Assembly (NCBI GenBank): GCA_002733415.1
Contig: NVVR01000024.1
Coordinates: forward strand, 1-47,755
Source: Kordia sp.
GTDB taxonomy: Bacteria > Bacteroidota > Bacteroidia > Flavobacteriales > Flavobacteriaceae
Direction of reading: 5' to 3'
DNA: 47,755 nucleotides
Part shown: piece by piece, positions 28,259-37,987 of the stretch
Position numbering within the stretch: position 1 is the first letter of the stretch
How the letters are laid out: each line of letters opens with the position of its first letter
The notes under the pieces: generated by a model
Told to the model about the DNA's origin: nothing
Seen by the model: only the letters and a program-made list of their open reading frames with translations
Database searches by the model: none
Made by a program: the position numbers and the translations under genes

Positions 28259-31021
28259 TTAGAATTTATAATTCAAGGAAAAATTAAACATGGTACCTAG
28301 TTGACTAAAATGATAACCATCATAGGTCATTTGAGAATAACGCTGATTAAAAGTTATTAAATTAGATTGAGCTTTTACTTGGGTAGGATCACTTAATATA
28401 GCTTCTCCAGTACTGTTTTCAGCAACAAATTCCCATTCAGGTAATACATTTAATATATTGTTGATGTTTAAGCTTAAGGTGATTTCTTTACTTGCCTCAA
28501 AATTAATTCCCAAATCGGTTACTATTTTAGGGATAAATTCAGTTCTTAAATTACTATCCAATCCGGTTTGTTTAAAAGTCGTTTTTCCAAAATATGTATT
28601 ATTAAGATTAAAGTTAAACTTTCCAATTTTGTAAGCACCTCCAATGATCCATTTAGTCTTTGGTCGTGACGTGAAAAATAATGCTTCTTGTGTATCATTA
28701 ATTACAGATTGTCCTGCGTCTTCAACAATTTTTGGATTTTTAACAGTACCTATACGCTTGTTTTCTAGGGTGTAATTTCCTGATAAATTTACGTTTAATT
28801 TTCCTTCTCCAATGTTGATTCTTTTATAACTTACAACAAAATCTAATCCTGAGGTTCTGGTATCTATAGCATTTGAAAAGAAACTAAGGTTATACACGTC
28901 ATTATTATCTAGAAATAGATCAAGTGGAGTCGTTCCAGATTGCGTATGTCCAATTTCTGCACCAAGAACTATTCTATCTTTTACTGTAATGCTATAATAA
29001 TCGATGGTTATATTCAATTTTTTAGTGGGTTTTGCACCAATTCCTATAGTGAAATTTGTGGATTCTTCTGGTTTTAATTGCTCAATACCCAATAATCTAG
29101 TTTGTGGAGAAGTATTGTTAAATAAGCCAGCAGACTGTATACCACTTCCTGGAACAAAGCTATATTGTGATTTTTGTGTATATGTTTGATGTAAGGTTGG
29201 CGCTCTAAATCCTGTCGATATAGAAGCTCTAAGTGTAACCTTGTCGTCTATAAATTTATATCTTGAGCTAAGTTTCCAAACAAAGGCATTACCGAAATCA
29301 CTATAGTTTTCAGTTCTGATTGTTCCATTTACTAAAAAGTCATTAGTAATATCCCATGCAACATCAAGATACCCTCCAAAATTATAACGGTTAAATTTCC
29401 CGGAGTTTTCAGGCCTGTTTCCAGCAAATGAATCTGCTCCCTGACCATCATATGATGCGAGATCTCCAGGTAGTATTTCAAATGTTTCACTCCTAAATTC
29501 AGCACCAAGACCAATAGCTAAGTTATCCTTTAATGGTTTGGATATGTCAATATTCCCTACATTATGACTAAATGATGTTCCTCCAGGTTTGAAAGTAATT
29601 GGACTTTTGTCTTGATAAAGAAAATCCCCATTACCATCTAAAATATCTGATCTGTTGTGAGAGTTTGATACAGTATAGTTTTGACTGTTTCCTCCTGTTG
29701 TAAAGCTTACGTCATATTTCCATCCATCCTTTATAGATTTAAAGCCTATAGTAGCATTATAGTCATTTAAATCTCCTTCAAAGGTTGGGAGGTACCCATC
29801 ATAATTATTAGGTGTACCTTCAGTTGGGAAAAAGTCTGATAGATAATTAAAATCAACTTGACGTCTCCAATATGGTGTTCTGTAATTAGCAAAACTATTT
29901 ACCTTTTTGTAAACATATGCAGCATTGAAATACATATCAGTAGTTTCAGACGTGCTGTATTGCCCATTCACTAAAAATTTAGCGGTGGCAGTTTCTGGAG
30001 ATCCGTTAATATTTCCAGCATCTGGTTTTCTAGATAAGAAGTTTTGAACTTCTTGCAGTGTAATAGGTTGTGAATGTGAGCCATCATAAAAATCTGAATA
30101 TTCACCTGCTGCATCAACAGTTCCTGGTCTATTTGCTAAATTTACTTTTGATAAATCTATGGTGTAATTTATAAAACCATTTTCTTTACCAAGAGTACTC
30201 CCGTTGTTTATACTGAATCCAAACATTTCACCATCACCTTCCCCAGTAATACCTGTTCTTAGGGTAGAAGATCCGTTTTTGTAGTCATCTTTTAATATAA
30301 TATTTATTACCCCGGCTATTGCATCTGATCCATATTGCGCAGATGCACCATCTCTAAGAATTTCAATTCTTTTTATAGCATCAACAGGGATGCCTGAAAT
30401 GTCCGCACCAGTTTCTCCTCTACCAGGTGATGTTTGTGTGTACAATAAAGCACTAAGATTTTTTCTTTTACCGTTTATAAGTACCAATGTTCTACTAGGC
30501 CCCATATTTCTTATCTCATAAGGGTCTAATAATGAAGTAGCATCATTTACAGGAGTTTGTACAGTATTAAAGGAAGGAATTTTGTATTGTAATGCCTTGT
30601 CAAAAGTAAGTTGCCCTGTATTAACCAGATCTTTAGCAGATAAGATATCTACAGGTAAAGCACTAGTAGTATTACTCCTAAGTACTGCTCTAGAACCTAC
30701 AATTACAATATCATCCAGGGTAACACCTTCTTCTAATGTTATTTGTAATAAAGTTTTGTCTGTGACTGAAATTTCGAGTGATACATATCCAATATATGAA
30801 ATTTCTAGTGTAGCATTTTCTTGTACTTCTATTGAAAACACACCATTAAAGTCAGTAATAATACCATTGGTAGTGCCCTTTTCAATGATATTGGCTCCCA
30901 TTATGGGGACACCTGAAGTATCTTTTACTACTCCCTTAATTTGCTTTTGTGAAAAAGTAAATTGACTAAAGAGTAGTAAGTATATCACAATAATTAAATA
31001 GTAACCTTTCTTTTGTTTCAT
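28259..31021 (-). CDS. TonB-dependent outer-membrane receptor
   Basis: A 920-residue receptor. The start is chosen at 31021 (MKQKKGYYLIIVIYLLLFSQ, signal peptide ending TFSQ); twelve codons upstream are leader. Residues about 25-110 form a CarboxypepD_reg-like domain (IKGVVKDTSGVPIMGANI...GYVSLEISV). The plug follows near 120-245, with TLVLINGKRKN and the hallmark IPVDAIKRIEILRDGASAQYG and SDAIAGVINIILKDD. The remainder is a beta-barrel ending FNFSLNYKF. There is no SusD partner gene, so it is more like the siderophore/cobalamin class than the glycan class; the ligand is unknown. It is monocistronic. A cluster of TACTTTTATA motifs lies about 180-260 bases upstream. Confidence 0.92.
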   Translation of the reverse strand: MKQKKGYYLIIVIYLLLFSQFTFSQKQIKGVVKDTSGVPIMGANIIEKGTTNGIITDFNGVFSIEVQENATLEISYIGYVSLEISVTDKTLLQITLEEGVTLDDIVIVGSRAVLRSNTTSALPVDILSAKDLVNTGQLTFDKALQYKIPSFNTVQTPVNDATSLLDPYEIRNMGPSRTLVLINGKRKNLSALLYTQTSPGRGETGADISGIPVDAIKRIEILRDGASAQYGSDAIAGVINIILKDDYKNGSSTLRTGITGEGDGEMFGFSINNGSTLGKENGFINYTIDLSKVNLANRPGTVDAAGEYSDFYDGSHSQPITLQEVQNFLSRKPDAGNINGSPETATAKFLVNGQYSTSETTDMYFNAAYVYKKVNSFANYRTPYWRRQVDFNYLSDFFPTEGTPNNYDGYLPTFEGDLNDYNATIGFKSIKDGWKYDVSFTTGGNSQNYTVSNSHNRSDILDGNGDFLYQDKSPITFKPGGTSFSHNVGNIDISKPLKDNLAIGLGAEFRSETFEILPGDLASYDGQGADSFAGNRPENSGKFNRYNFGGYLDVAWDITNDFLVNGTIRTENYSDFGNAFVWKLSSRYKFIDDKVTLRASISTGFRAPTLHQTYTQKSQYSFVPGSGIQSAGLFNNTSPQTRLLGIEQLKPEESTNFTIGIGAKPTKKLNITIDYYSITVKDRIVLGAEIGHTQSGTTPLDLFLDNNDVYNLSFFSNAIDTRTSGLDFVVSYKRINIGEGKLNVNLSGNYTLENKRIGTVKNPKIVEDAGQSVINDTQEALFFTSRPKTKWIIGGAYKIGKFNFNLNNTYFGKTTFKQTGLDSNLRTEFIPKIVTDLGINFEASKEITLSLNINNILNVLPEWEFVAENSTGEAILSDPTQVKAQSNLITFNQRYSQMTYDGYHFSQLGTMFNFSLNYKF

Positions 31022-31198
31022 GTTTTTAGTTTTTAAATTTGACCGTAAAACTATCACTATCTTATTTATTTTTTTTGGGTAACAAAAAGTTGACTTTGGG
31101 TACTTGTAATGTTAGAGTGGTAATTAAGTTATTTAAATAAATATTTTTTTAACGCTCAATTAAATAAATTTCTATTTAGCGGTGTTTTAATTTCAGGA

Positions 31199-31284
31199 TA
31201 CTTTTATACTTTTATAAAAGAATAAAAGTATAGTTTAAAAGCTATAGAGGTATGAGGTAAGTTAAGTATTTGAGTACTTTTATA
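31199..31284. repeat. Clustered TACTTTTATA motifs with a nested palindrome
   Basis: TACTTTTATA occurs at 31199-31208, 31207-31216 and 31275-31284. The palindrome CTTTTATAAAAG fills 31209-31220, and an outer pair ATACTTTTAT/ATAAAAGTAT spans 31198-31231. It lies in the 460-base region between the divergent TonB receptor and ychF genes. A regulator site is possible, but AT-rich chance is not excluded. Confidence 0.4.
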
Positions 31285-31421
31285 TATCTAATAATGTGTA
31301 GATATAAGGCATTAGTTAAACTCTTGTTTTCGGTTGTAAGTTTTTGTAACACTTTCTTAAGTATTTACGATTTTATTTATAAATTAATCAATCCATTCTC
31401 GTTAGAGAACAATAAAATATG

Positions 31422-31429
31422 TAGTTTTG
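31422..31429 (+). promoter_or_regulatory. Candidate ychF promoter (-7 box)
   Basis: TAGTTTTG fits TAnnTTTG and lies 54 bases before the ychF ATG. No good TTG is seen at the right distance upstream. The rest of 31022-31482 holds no gene. Confidence 0.4.
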
Positions 31430-31482
31430 CAAACTGATTTTCGTAACTATTTTACGAGTTTAATTGTAATACCATCATAATA

Positions 31483-32574
31483 ATGAAAGCAGGAATTGTA
31501 GGATTGCCAAATGTAGGTAAATCAACCTTATTTAATTGTTTGTCTAACGCAAAAGCACAGAGTGCTAACTTCCCTTTTTGTACTATTGAACCAAATATAG
31601 GTGTTGTAAATGTACCAGATTCAAGAATTTCTAAGTTGGAAAGCATGGTAAACCCTGAACGTGTTATGCCAGCAACTGTTGAAATTGTTGATATCGCAGG
31701 TTTAGTAAAAGGGGCAAGTAAAGGTGAAGGTTTAGGAAATAAATTCTTGGCGAATATTAGAGAATGTGATGCAATTATTCATGTATTACGTTGTTTTGAT
31801 AACCCTAATATTATACATGTAGAGGAAACGATTGATCCTATCAGAGATAAAGAAATTATCGATTTTGAATTACAGTTAAAGGATTTAGAAACGGTAGATA
31901 AAAGATTAGAGAAGGTTAATCGTGCAGCTAAAACTGGAGATAAAGAGGCGATTTTAGAACAAGTTACATTGTTAAAACTTAAAGCAGTCTTGGAATCTGG
32001 TAATTCAGTAAGGTCATTAGATTTTAATGAAAAAGAACAAGTTTTTGTTGACGAATTTCAAATGATAACTTCTAAGCCAGTATTATATGTATGTAATGTT
32101 GATGAAGCTTCAGCAAAAGATGGTAATGCATATGTTGAGCGTGTTCGTGAAGCTGTAAAAGATGAGAATGCAGAAGTTATAATTTTAGCTGTTGCAACAG
32201 AATCAGATATTGCTGAGTTGGAAGACTATGAGGAACAACAAATATTTTTAGAAGATATCGGTTTAGAGGAGCCAGGAGCAGCACGCTTAATTAGGGCTGC
32301 ATATAAGTTATTAAACTTACAAACGTATTTTACCGTTGGAGTTAAAGAAGTAAGAGCTTGGACTGTGTTTGTTGGGGCTACTGCACCACAAGCTGCAGGA
32401 GTAATACATACCGATTTTGAAAAAGGATTTATTAGAGCTGAAGTGATGCAGTATGATACCTTTGTGGAATTTGGTAGTGAGGCGAAAGTTAAAGAAGCTG
32501 GTAAATTAGGCGTTGAAGGAAAAGAATACATCGTTAAAGACGGTGATATTATGCATTTTAGATTTAATGTGTAG
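31483..32574 (+). CDS. ychF: Ribosome-associated ATPase YchF
   Basis: A 363-residue Obg-family P-loop protein that prefers ATP, binds ribosomes and is involved in translation and oxidative-stress response. The Walker A motif GLPNVGKST is at residues 7-15 and G3 DIAGLVKGASKGEG near 67-80. The G4 position reads NVDE in place of NKxD, which is the YchF signature for ATP use. The C-terminal 85 residues form a TGS domain (LQTYFTVGVKEVRAWTV...FIRAEVM...KEYIVKDGDIMHFRFNV). Length is normal. It is monocistronic with a strong terminator. Confidence 0.97.
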   Translation: MKAGIVGLPNVGKSTLFNCLSNAKAQSANFPFCTIEPNIGVVNVPDSRISKLESMVNPERVMPATVEIVDIAGLVKGASKGEGLGNKFLANIRECDAIIHVLRCFDNPNIIHVEETIDPIRDKEIIDFELQLKDLETVDKRLEKVNRAAKTGDKEAILEQVTLLKLKAVLESGNSVRSLDFNEKEQVFVDEFQMITSKPVLYVCNVDEASAKDGNAYVERVREAVKDENAEVIILAVATESDIAELEDYEEQQIFLEDIGLEEPGAARLIRAAYKLLNLQTYFTVGVKEVRAWTVFVGATAPQAAGVIHTDFEKGFIRAEVMQYDTFVEFGSEAKVKEAGKLGVEGKEYIVKDGDIMHFRFNV

Positions 32575-32614
32575 TCCACCAAGTGGGATTTAGTATCGCA
32601 TTTTGATTACATAA

Positions 32615-32654
32615 AAAAAACCTTCTGAAATAATATATTTCAGAAGGTTTTTTT
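32615..32654 (+). terminator. Rho-independent terminator of ychF
   Basis: AAAAAACCTTCTGAAA (32615-32630) pairs exactly with the sequence starting at 32638 (TTTCAGAAGG and T run) around a 7-base loop. Confidence 0.88.
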
Positions 32655-32784
32655 ATGTGAATATCTGTCAAACGATCAAATTACTGAATACTGTTAACTG
32701 AAAAAAATAACTTTCTGTAATACGCCTTTTATTTTTTTATACTTTGTCCTATATTAGCATCATATCCTAACAGCCACTATTTTA

Positions 32785-34641
32785 ATGTCACAAGAAACTA
32801 AATATACTGAAGATAATATCCGTTCGTTAGACTGGAAAGAGCATATCCGTATGCGTCCAGGAATGTATATTGGTAAGCTTGGTGACGGAGCATCTCCGGA
32901 TGATGGTATTTATATTTTACTAAAAGAAGTACTTGATAATTCTATAGATGAATTTGTAATGGGGGCTGGTAAAACAATTGAAATTACTACTAAAGATGGT
33001 AAGGTGACCGTTAGAGATTATGGTAGAGGGATACCACTTGGTAAGGTAATAGACGTTGTGTCTAAAATGAATACTGGTGGGAAATACGATTCAAAAGCAT
33101 TTAAAAAATCTGTTGGACTTAACGGAGTTGGTACCAAAGCAGTAAATGCGTTGTCTAGTTATTTTAGAGTAGAATCTAATAGAGAGAATGAACGTAAAGC
33201 AGTAGATTTTTCTCAAGGAAATATTACTAAAGATTATCCTATTGAAAATGTAGTTTCTAGAAAAGGAACAAAAGTGGTTTTTATACCCGATACTGCTATT
33301 TTTAAAAATTATAAGTATCGCTCAGAGTATGTAGTTAAAATGTTAAAAAACTATGTATACCTGAATCTTGGGTTGACAATTATTTATAACGGAGAGAAGT
33401 ATTTTTCTGAAAATGGTTTAAAGGATTTGCTAGAGGATAACAATAGTAAAGAGGATATGTTATATCCGATAATTCATTTAAAAGGAGAAGATATTGAGGT
33501 GGCTATCACACATAGTAAAACACAATACTCGGAAGAATATCATTCGTTTGTAAACGGACAACATACCACGCAAGGAGGGACACATCAAGCAGCTTTTAGA
33601 GAGTCGATTGTAAAAACTATACGTGATTTTTACGGTAAAACGTATGAGGCATCTGATATCAGAAAATCAATTATTTCTGCAGTTGCTATAAAAGTAATGG
33701 AACCAATTTTTGAGAGTCAAACTAAAACAAAGTTAGGTTCTATTGAAATGGGAGGTGAATTATCTACAGTTCGTACGTATATTAATGATTTTATTAAAAC
33801 ACAGTTAGATAATTATTTGCATAAGAATAATGATGTTTCTGAAGCGCTACAGCGTAAAATATTACAAGCGGAACGTGAACGTAAGGAATTATCTGGAATT
33901 AGAAAATTAGCTAAGGATAGGGCTAAAAAATCATCTTTACATAATAAAAAATTACGTGATTGTAGGGTTCATTTAGGTGATATCAAAAAAGAACGTCGTT
34001 TAGAATCTACTTTATTTATTACAGAAGGGGATTCAGCAAGTGGATCAATCACCAAATCGCGTGATGTAAATACACAAGCAGTATTTAGTTTGAGAGGGAA
34101 GCCTTTGAATTCTTACGGAATGAGTAAGAAAATTGTGTATGAAAATGAGGAATTCAATTTATTGCAAGCCGCATTAAATATAGAGGAATCTATATCTGAT
34201 TTACGTTATAACAATATTGTAATAGCAACCGATGCTGATGTGGATGGTATGCATATTAGATTGTTATTGATTACTTTTTTCTTGCAATTTTTTCCTGAAC
34301 TAATAAAAGAAGGGCATCTGTATATATTGGAAACACCATTATTTAGAGTTCGTAATAAAAAAGAGACTATTTACTGCTACTCTGAAGAGGAGCGTGTAAA
34401 AGCAATGAATAAATTAAAAGGAAAACCGGAAATAACTCGATTTAAGGGGTTAGGGGAGATATCTCCTGATGAATTTCAGTTTTTCATTGGAGAAGATATT
34501 AGGTTAGACCCTGTTATGTTAGATCCAGAAACATCTATAGAGAACCTATTACAGTTTTACATGGGTAAAAACACACCAGACAGACAAAAATTTATCATAA
34601 ATAATTTAAAGGTTGAACTGGATATAATAGAAGAAGAATGA
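32785..34641 (+). CDS. parE: DNA topoisomerase IV subunit B
   Basis: The ATPase and TOPRIM subunit of topoisomerase IV, which decatenates daughter chromosomes. The 618 residues begin with a GHKL ATPase domain ([32 protein letters not shown] with the catalytic Glu, [24 protein letters not shown]). TOPRIM motifs follow: EGDSASG starting at residue 414 and DADVDG at 483-488, then the C-terminal QRFKGLGE-like [14 protein letters not shown]. Pairing with parC downstream and the Bacteroidota-style [10 protein letters not shown] argue for ParE over GyrB. It leads the parE-membrane protein-parC unit. Confidence 0.95.
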   Translation: MSQETKYTEDNIRSLDWKEHIRMRPGMYIGKLGDGASPDDGIYILLKEVLDNSIDEFVMGAGKTIEITTKDGKVTVRDYGRGIPLGKVIDVVSKMNTGGKYDSKAFKKSVGLNGVGTKAVNALSSYFRVESNRENERKAVDFSQGNITKDYPIENVVSRKGTKVVFIPDTAIFKNYKYRSEYVVKMLKNYVYLNLGLTIIYNGEKYFSENGLKDLLEDNNSKEDMLYPIIHLKGEDIEVAITHSKTQYSEEYHSFVNGQHTTQGGTHQAAFRESIVKTIRDFYGKTYEASDIRKSIISAVAIKVMEPIFESQTKTKLGSIEMGGELSTVRTYINDFIKTQLDNYLHKNNDVSEALQRKILQAERERKELSGIRKLAKDRAKKSSLHNKKLRDCRVHLGDIKKERRLESTLFITEGDSASGSITKSRDVNTQAVFSLRGKPLNSYGMSKKIVYENEEFNLLQAALNIEESISDLRYNNIVIATDADVDGMHIRLLLITFFLQFFPELIKEGHLYILETPLFRVRNKKETIYCYSEEERVKAMNKLKGKPEITRFKGLGEISPDEFQFFIGEDIRLDPVMLDPETSIENLLQFYMGKNTPDRQKFIINNLKVELDIIEEE

Positions 34642-34750
34642 TTCAATAATCTTGTTGAAAGCCAGCAGGTGTGAATTGATAACAACGTTTTTTAGTGAGA
34701 GTAATCTTGTGGAATAACGCCACTGGTGGAATTAATATTTTTGAGGAAAT

Positions 34751-35227
34751 ATGAAATTTACAAATAAAAAAAGCTTCCCTTTGTATAAAGGTGGTTATGT
34801 AATATTAGGGGTAGTGTTGCTAAGTTTTCTTGGCTATAATTGTCTTATTTCTGATTCATCATTATTTCAATTACATGAAATAGGTATTTTTACATTGCTA
34901 GTAATTTTAGGCTTTGTGTATTGGTATAAAAGGGCTAAACATATTGAATATGATAGTACAGGATTATGCTTAGTTTTCATTAGTAAAGGATTGTTGTTCT
35001 CTGAAATAAATAATTACAGAGAACAACGAATAGAAATACCGAAGAGTAAATTAAAAAAGTTTCATATTAAAAATGCATTTTTTAGTAAGAAACTTTATTT
35101 GTATATAAAAACACATGGTGTTGTAAAAAAAGTTTGTTTGGATATTACTTTTTTAAGTAATAATAAAATTAAAGCTTTAAAGATGTCATTAGATAAAGTA
35201 GTACAGGAAAATTCATCTAGTAAATGA
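34751..35227 (+). CDS. Small membrane protein between parE and parC
   Basis: A 158-residue protein that I do not recognise. Two hydrophobic helices lie near residues 15-34 (YVILGVVLLSFLGYNCLI) and 44-60 (IGIFTLLVILGFVYWYKRA), followed by a cytosolic, lysine-rich half with a beta pattern (CLVFISKGLLFSEINNYREQR, IPKSKLKKFHIKNAFFSKK). The topology resembles small PH-domain-like (bPH2) membrane proteins, but that is only a guess. It lies 109 bases after parE, and its stop overlaps the parC start (ATGA, 35224-35227), which implies translational coupling with parC. Confidence 0.7.
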   Translation: MKFTNKKSFPLYKGGYVILGVVLLSFLGYNCLISDSSLFQLHEIGIFTLLVILGFVYWYKRAKHIEYDSTGLCLVFISKGLLFSEINNYREQRIEIPKSKLKKFHIKNAFFSKKLYLYIKTHGVVKKVCLDITFLSNNKIKALKMSLDKVVQENSSSK

Positions 35228-37866
35228 GTATAGAAGAAAACGAAAATTTAGAGGATTTAAATACGAATCAGCATAGTGAGGAAGAGACGATAACCAAAGT
35301 TACAGGAATGTACAAAGATTGGTTTTTGGATTATGCTTCCTATGTAATTTTAGAACGTGCTGTGCCTGCTATTGATGATGGGTTAAAGCCTGTTCAGCGT
35401 CGTATTATGCATTCTTTAAAAGAGAAGGATGATGGGCGTTATAATAAAGTAGCAAACATTGTGGGGCATACCATGCAGTATCACCCACATGGTGATATGA
35501 GTATTGCTGATGCGATGGTGCAAATTGGTCAGAAAGAACTGTTAATTGACACCCAAGGAAACTGGGGTAATATTCTAACAGGTGATAGAGCAGCGGCTTC
35601 TAGGTATATTGAGGCACGTTTGACGAAATTTGCTATTGATGTTGTTTTTAATCCTAAAATTACGGAATGGCAACAATCTTATGATGGTAGAAATAAAGAG
35701 CCTGTAAATTTACCTGCGAAATTCCCATTATTGTTAGCGCAAGGAGGAGAGGGAATTGCTGTAGGTTTGTCTACTAAAATATTACCACATAATTTTATTG
35801 AATTGATAGATGCTTCTGTTAAGCATTTAAAAGGGAAGAAGTTTATTATTTATCCTGATTTCCCTACAGCAGGTGCTGCAGATATTTCAAATTATAATGA
35901 TGGACTGCGTGGAGGAAAGGTTCGTGTACGTGCTAAAATTTCACAATTAGACAAGCATACATTAGTTATTAATGAGATTCCTTTCTCAACAACAACATCT
36001 ACTCTAATAGATTCTATTCTGAAGGCGAATGAGAAAGGTAAAATAAAGATTAAAAAAATTGAGGATAATACAGCTGCGGATGTAGAAATTTTAATTCATC
36101 TACCAGCAAGTATTTCTCCAGATAAAACAATAGATGCCTTATATGCATTTACCTCCTGTGAAACATCAATTTCTCCGTTAGGTTGTGTTATTGATGATAA
36201 TAAACCAGTGTTTATAGGAGTTTCTGAAATGTTACGTAGGTCGACTGATCATACAGTATTCTTACTTAAGAGTGAGTTAGAAATTCAATTAAATGAATTA
36301 AAAGAACAGTGGCACTTTGCTTCATTAGAACGAATTTTTATCGAAAAAAGAATTTATCGCTTAATTGAAGAAGAGGAAACGTGGCAAGGAGTTATTGACG
36401 CAATTGATGAAGGATTAAAGCCGCATATCAAGCATTTAAAACGTGCAGTTGTAGAAGAGGATATTGTACGGTTAACAGAAATACGAATTAAACGTATTTC
36501 AAAATTTGATATTGATAAAGCACAGCAAAAAATTGACGCTCTAGAAGAGTTAATTGAAGAAGTATTACATCATTTGGCTAATTTGATTGAGTATGCTATT
36601 AATTTCTTTTTGCGATTAAAAAAGGAGTATGGTAAAGGTAGAGGTCGTAAAACAGAGCTACGTCAGTTTGGTGATGTTGATGCAACCAAAGTAATTATTA
36701 GGAATACAAAGTTATATGTAAATAGAGAAGAAGGTTTTATTGGTACTTCTTTGAAAAAAGATGAATATGTTACTGATTGTTCTGATATAGACGATATCAT
36801 AGTGTTTACCAGAGAAGGTAAAATGATGGTTACTAAAATTGACAGTAAAACTTTTATCGGAAAAAATATTATTCATGTAGCTATATTTAAAAAGAAAGAT
36901 ACACGAACAGTATATAATATCATTTATAAAGATGGTATTTCAAAAGCTTCTTATATAAAACGTTTTTCAGTAACGAGTGTTACCAGAGATAAAGAATATA
37001 CAATAACCCAAGGAACTAAAGGTTCAATACTTACGTATTACTCTGCTAATCCTAATGGTGAGGCTGAGGTGGTTACTATTAATTTACGTCAAGTAGGTAG
37101 TGTTAAAAAACTAAAATGGGATTTAGATTTTACTGATGTAATAGTAAAAGGAAGGGCTTCGAAAGGAAACTTAGTAACTAAATATGCTGTAAAGCGTATA
37201 GAGTTAAAATCAAAAGGAGTTTCTACATTGAAACCTCGCCAGATATGGTTTGATGATGCGGTACAACGATTAAATTTAGATGGTAGAGGAGAGTTATTGG
37301 GAGAGTTTAGAGGTGATGATAAATTACTAATTATTTCTCAAAGTGGGCTTGTTAAAACTGTTACTCCTGAGGTTACTTTACATTTTGATGATGATATGAT
37401 TGTATTGGAGAAATGGTTGCCTAAAAAACCTATTTCAGCAATTTATTTTGATGGAGAAAAAGAGCGTTATTATATCAAGCGTTTTTTAATAGAGAGTGTC
37501 GGTAGGGAAGAGCATTTTATCTCAGAACATCCAAAATCTCAATTAGAAATTGTAGCTATTGATTATAGACCTATAGTAGAAATTGTTTACGGAAAACAAC
37601 GAGGTAAAGATCAAAAACCTAATCAGGAGGTTAATATAGAGGAGTTTATAGCTATTAAAGGGATTAAAGCACTTGGGAATCAGTTAACTTCTGATAAAAT
37701 CAAGCAAATTAATTTATTGGACTCTTTGCCATATGAAGTTGTGGAAACTGAAATTGCTGAGGATATTGAAGTAGTGGGAGAAAAACAAGTTAATCCAGCG
37801 GTTGATAACATCGATTTTGGTAATGATGATATAGGTGCTGATGGGGAGCAGACAGAGCTTTTTTAA
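35224..37866 (+). CDS. parC: DNA topoisomerase IV subunit A
   Basis: The DNA-cleaving subunit of topoisomerase IV. The 880 residues carry the breakage-reunion domain: LKPVQRRIMHSLKEKDDG, NIVGHTMQYHPHGD, GNWGN, and the catalytic Tyr128 in AAASRYIEARL. The winged-helix and tower part runs to about residue 480, and the C-terminal beta-pinwheel repeats follow (FTREGKMMVTKI, SQSGLVKTVTP). The final acidic tail DFGNDDIGADGEQTELF is typical of the Bacteroidota ParC. The start ATG overlaps the stop of the membrane protein gene upstream. Confidence 0.95.
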   Translation: MSIEENENLEDLNTNQHSEEETITKVTGMYKDWFLDYASYVILERAVPAIDDGLKPVQRRIMHSLKEKDDGRYNKVANIVGHTMQYHPHGDMSIADAMVQIGQKELLIDTQGNWGNILTGDRAAASRYIEARLTKFAIDVVFNPKITEWQQSYDGRNKEPVNLPAKFPLLLAQGGEGIAVGLSTKILPHNFIELIDASVKHLKGKKFIIYPDFPTAGAADISNYNDGLRGGKVRVRAKISQLDKHTLVINEIPFSTTTSTLIDSILKANEKGKIKIKKIEDNTAADVEILIHLPASISPDKTIDALYAFTSCETSISPLGCVIDDNKPVFIGVSEMLRRSTDHTVFLLKSELEIQLNELKEQWHFASLERIFIEKRIYRLIEEEETWQGVIDAIDEGLKPHIKHLKRAVVEEDIVRLTEIRIKRISKFDIDKAQQKIDALEELIEEVLHHLANLIEYAINFFLRLKKEYGKGRGRKTELRQFGDVDATKVIIRNTKLYVNREEGFIGTSLKKDEYVTDCSDIDDIIVFTREGKMMVTKIDSKTFIGKNIIHVAIFKKKDTRTVYNIIYKDGISKASYIKRFSVTSVTRDKEYTITQGTKGSILTYYSANPNGEAEVVTINLRQVGSVKKLKWDLDFTDVIVKGRASKGNLVTKYAVKRIELKSKGVSTLKPRQIWFDDAVQRLNLDGRGELLGEFRGDDKLLIISQSGLVKTVTPEVTLHFDDDMIVLEKWLPKKPISAIYFDGEKERYYIKRFLIESVGREEHFISEHPKSQLEIVAIDYRPIVEIVYGKQRGKDQKPNQEVNIEEFIAIKGIKALGNQLTSDKIKQINLLDSLPYEVVETEIAEDIEVVGEKQVNPAVDNIDFGNDDIGADGEQTELF

Positions 37867-37987
37867 CTCATTACCTTCTAACTTTTCATGGTATTTTGCT
37901 TTGAATAAAAAATAGTATTGTTAAACCTGTCTATTAATGAGCTAGCATTGAGGGGGTTGATTAGAGTTGTAAAAAATTAAGTTTAAA

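Noticed and set aside
28191..28262. 23-codon hydrophobic ORF (MSALVKYCITFLVS...) on the plus strand
   Set aside because: It overlaps the end of the TonB receptor gene, has no ribosome site or neighbour on its strand, and AT-rich DNA gives such frames by chance.
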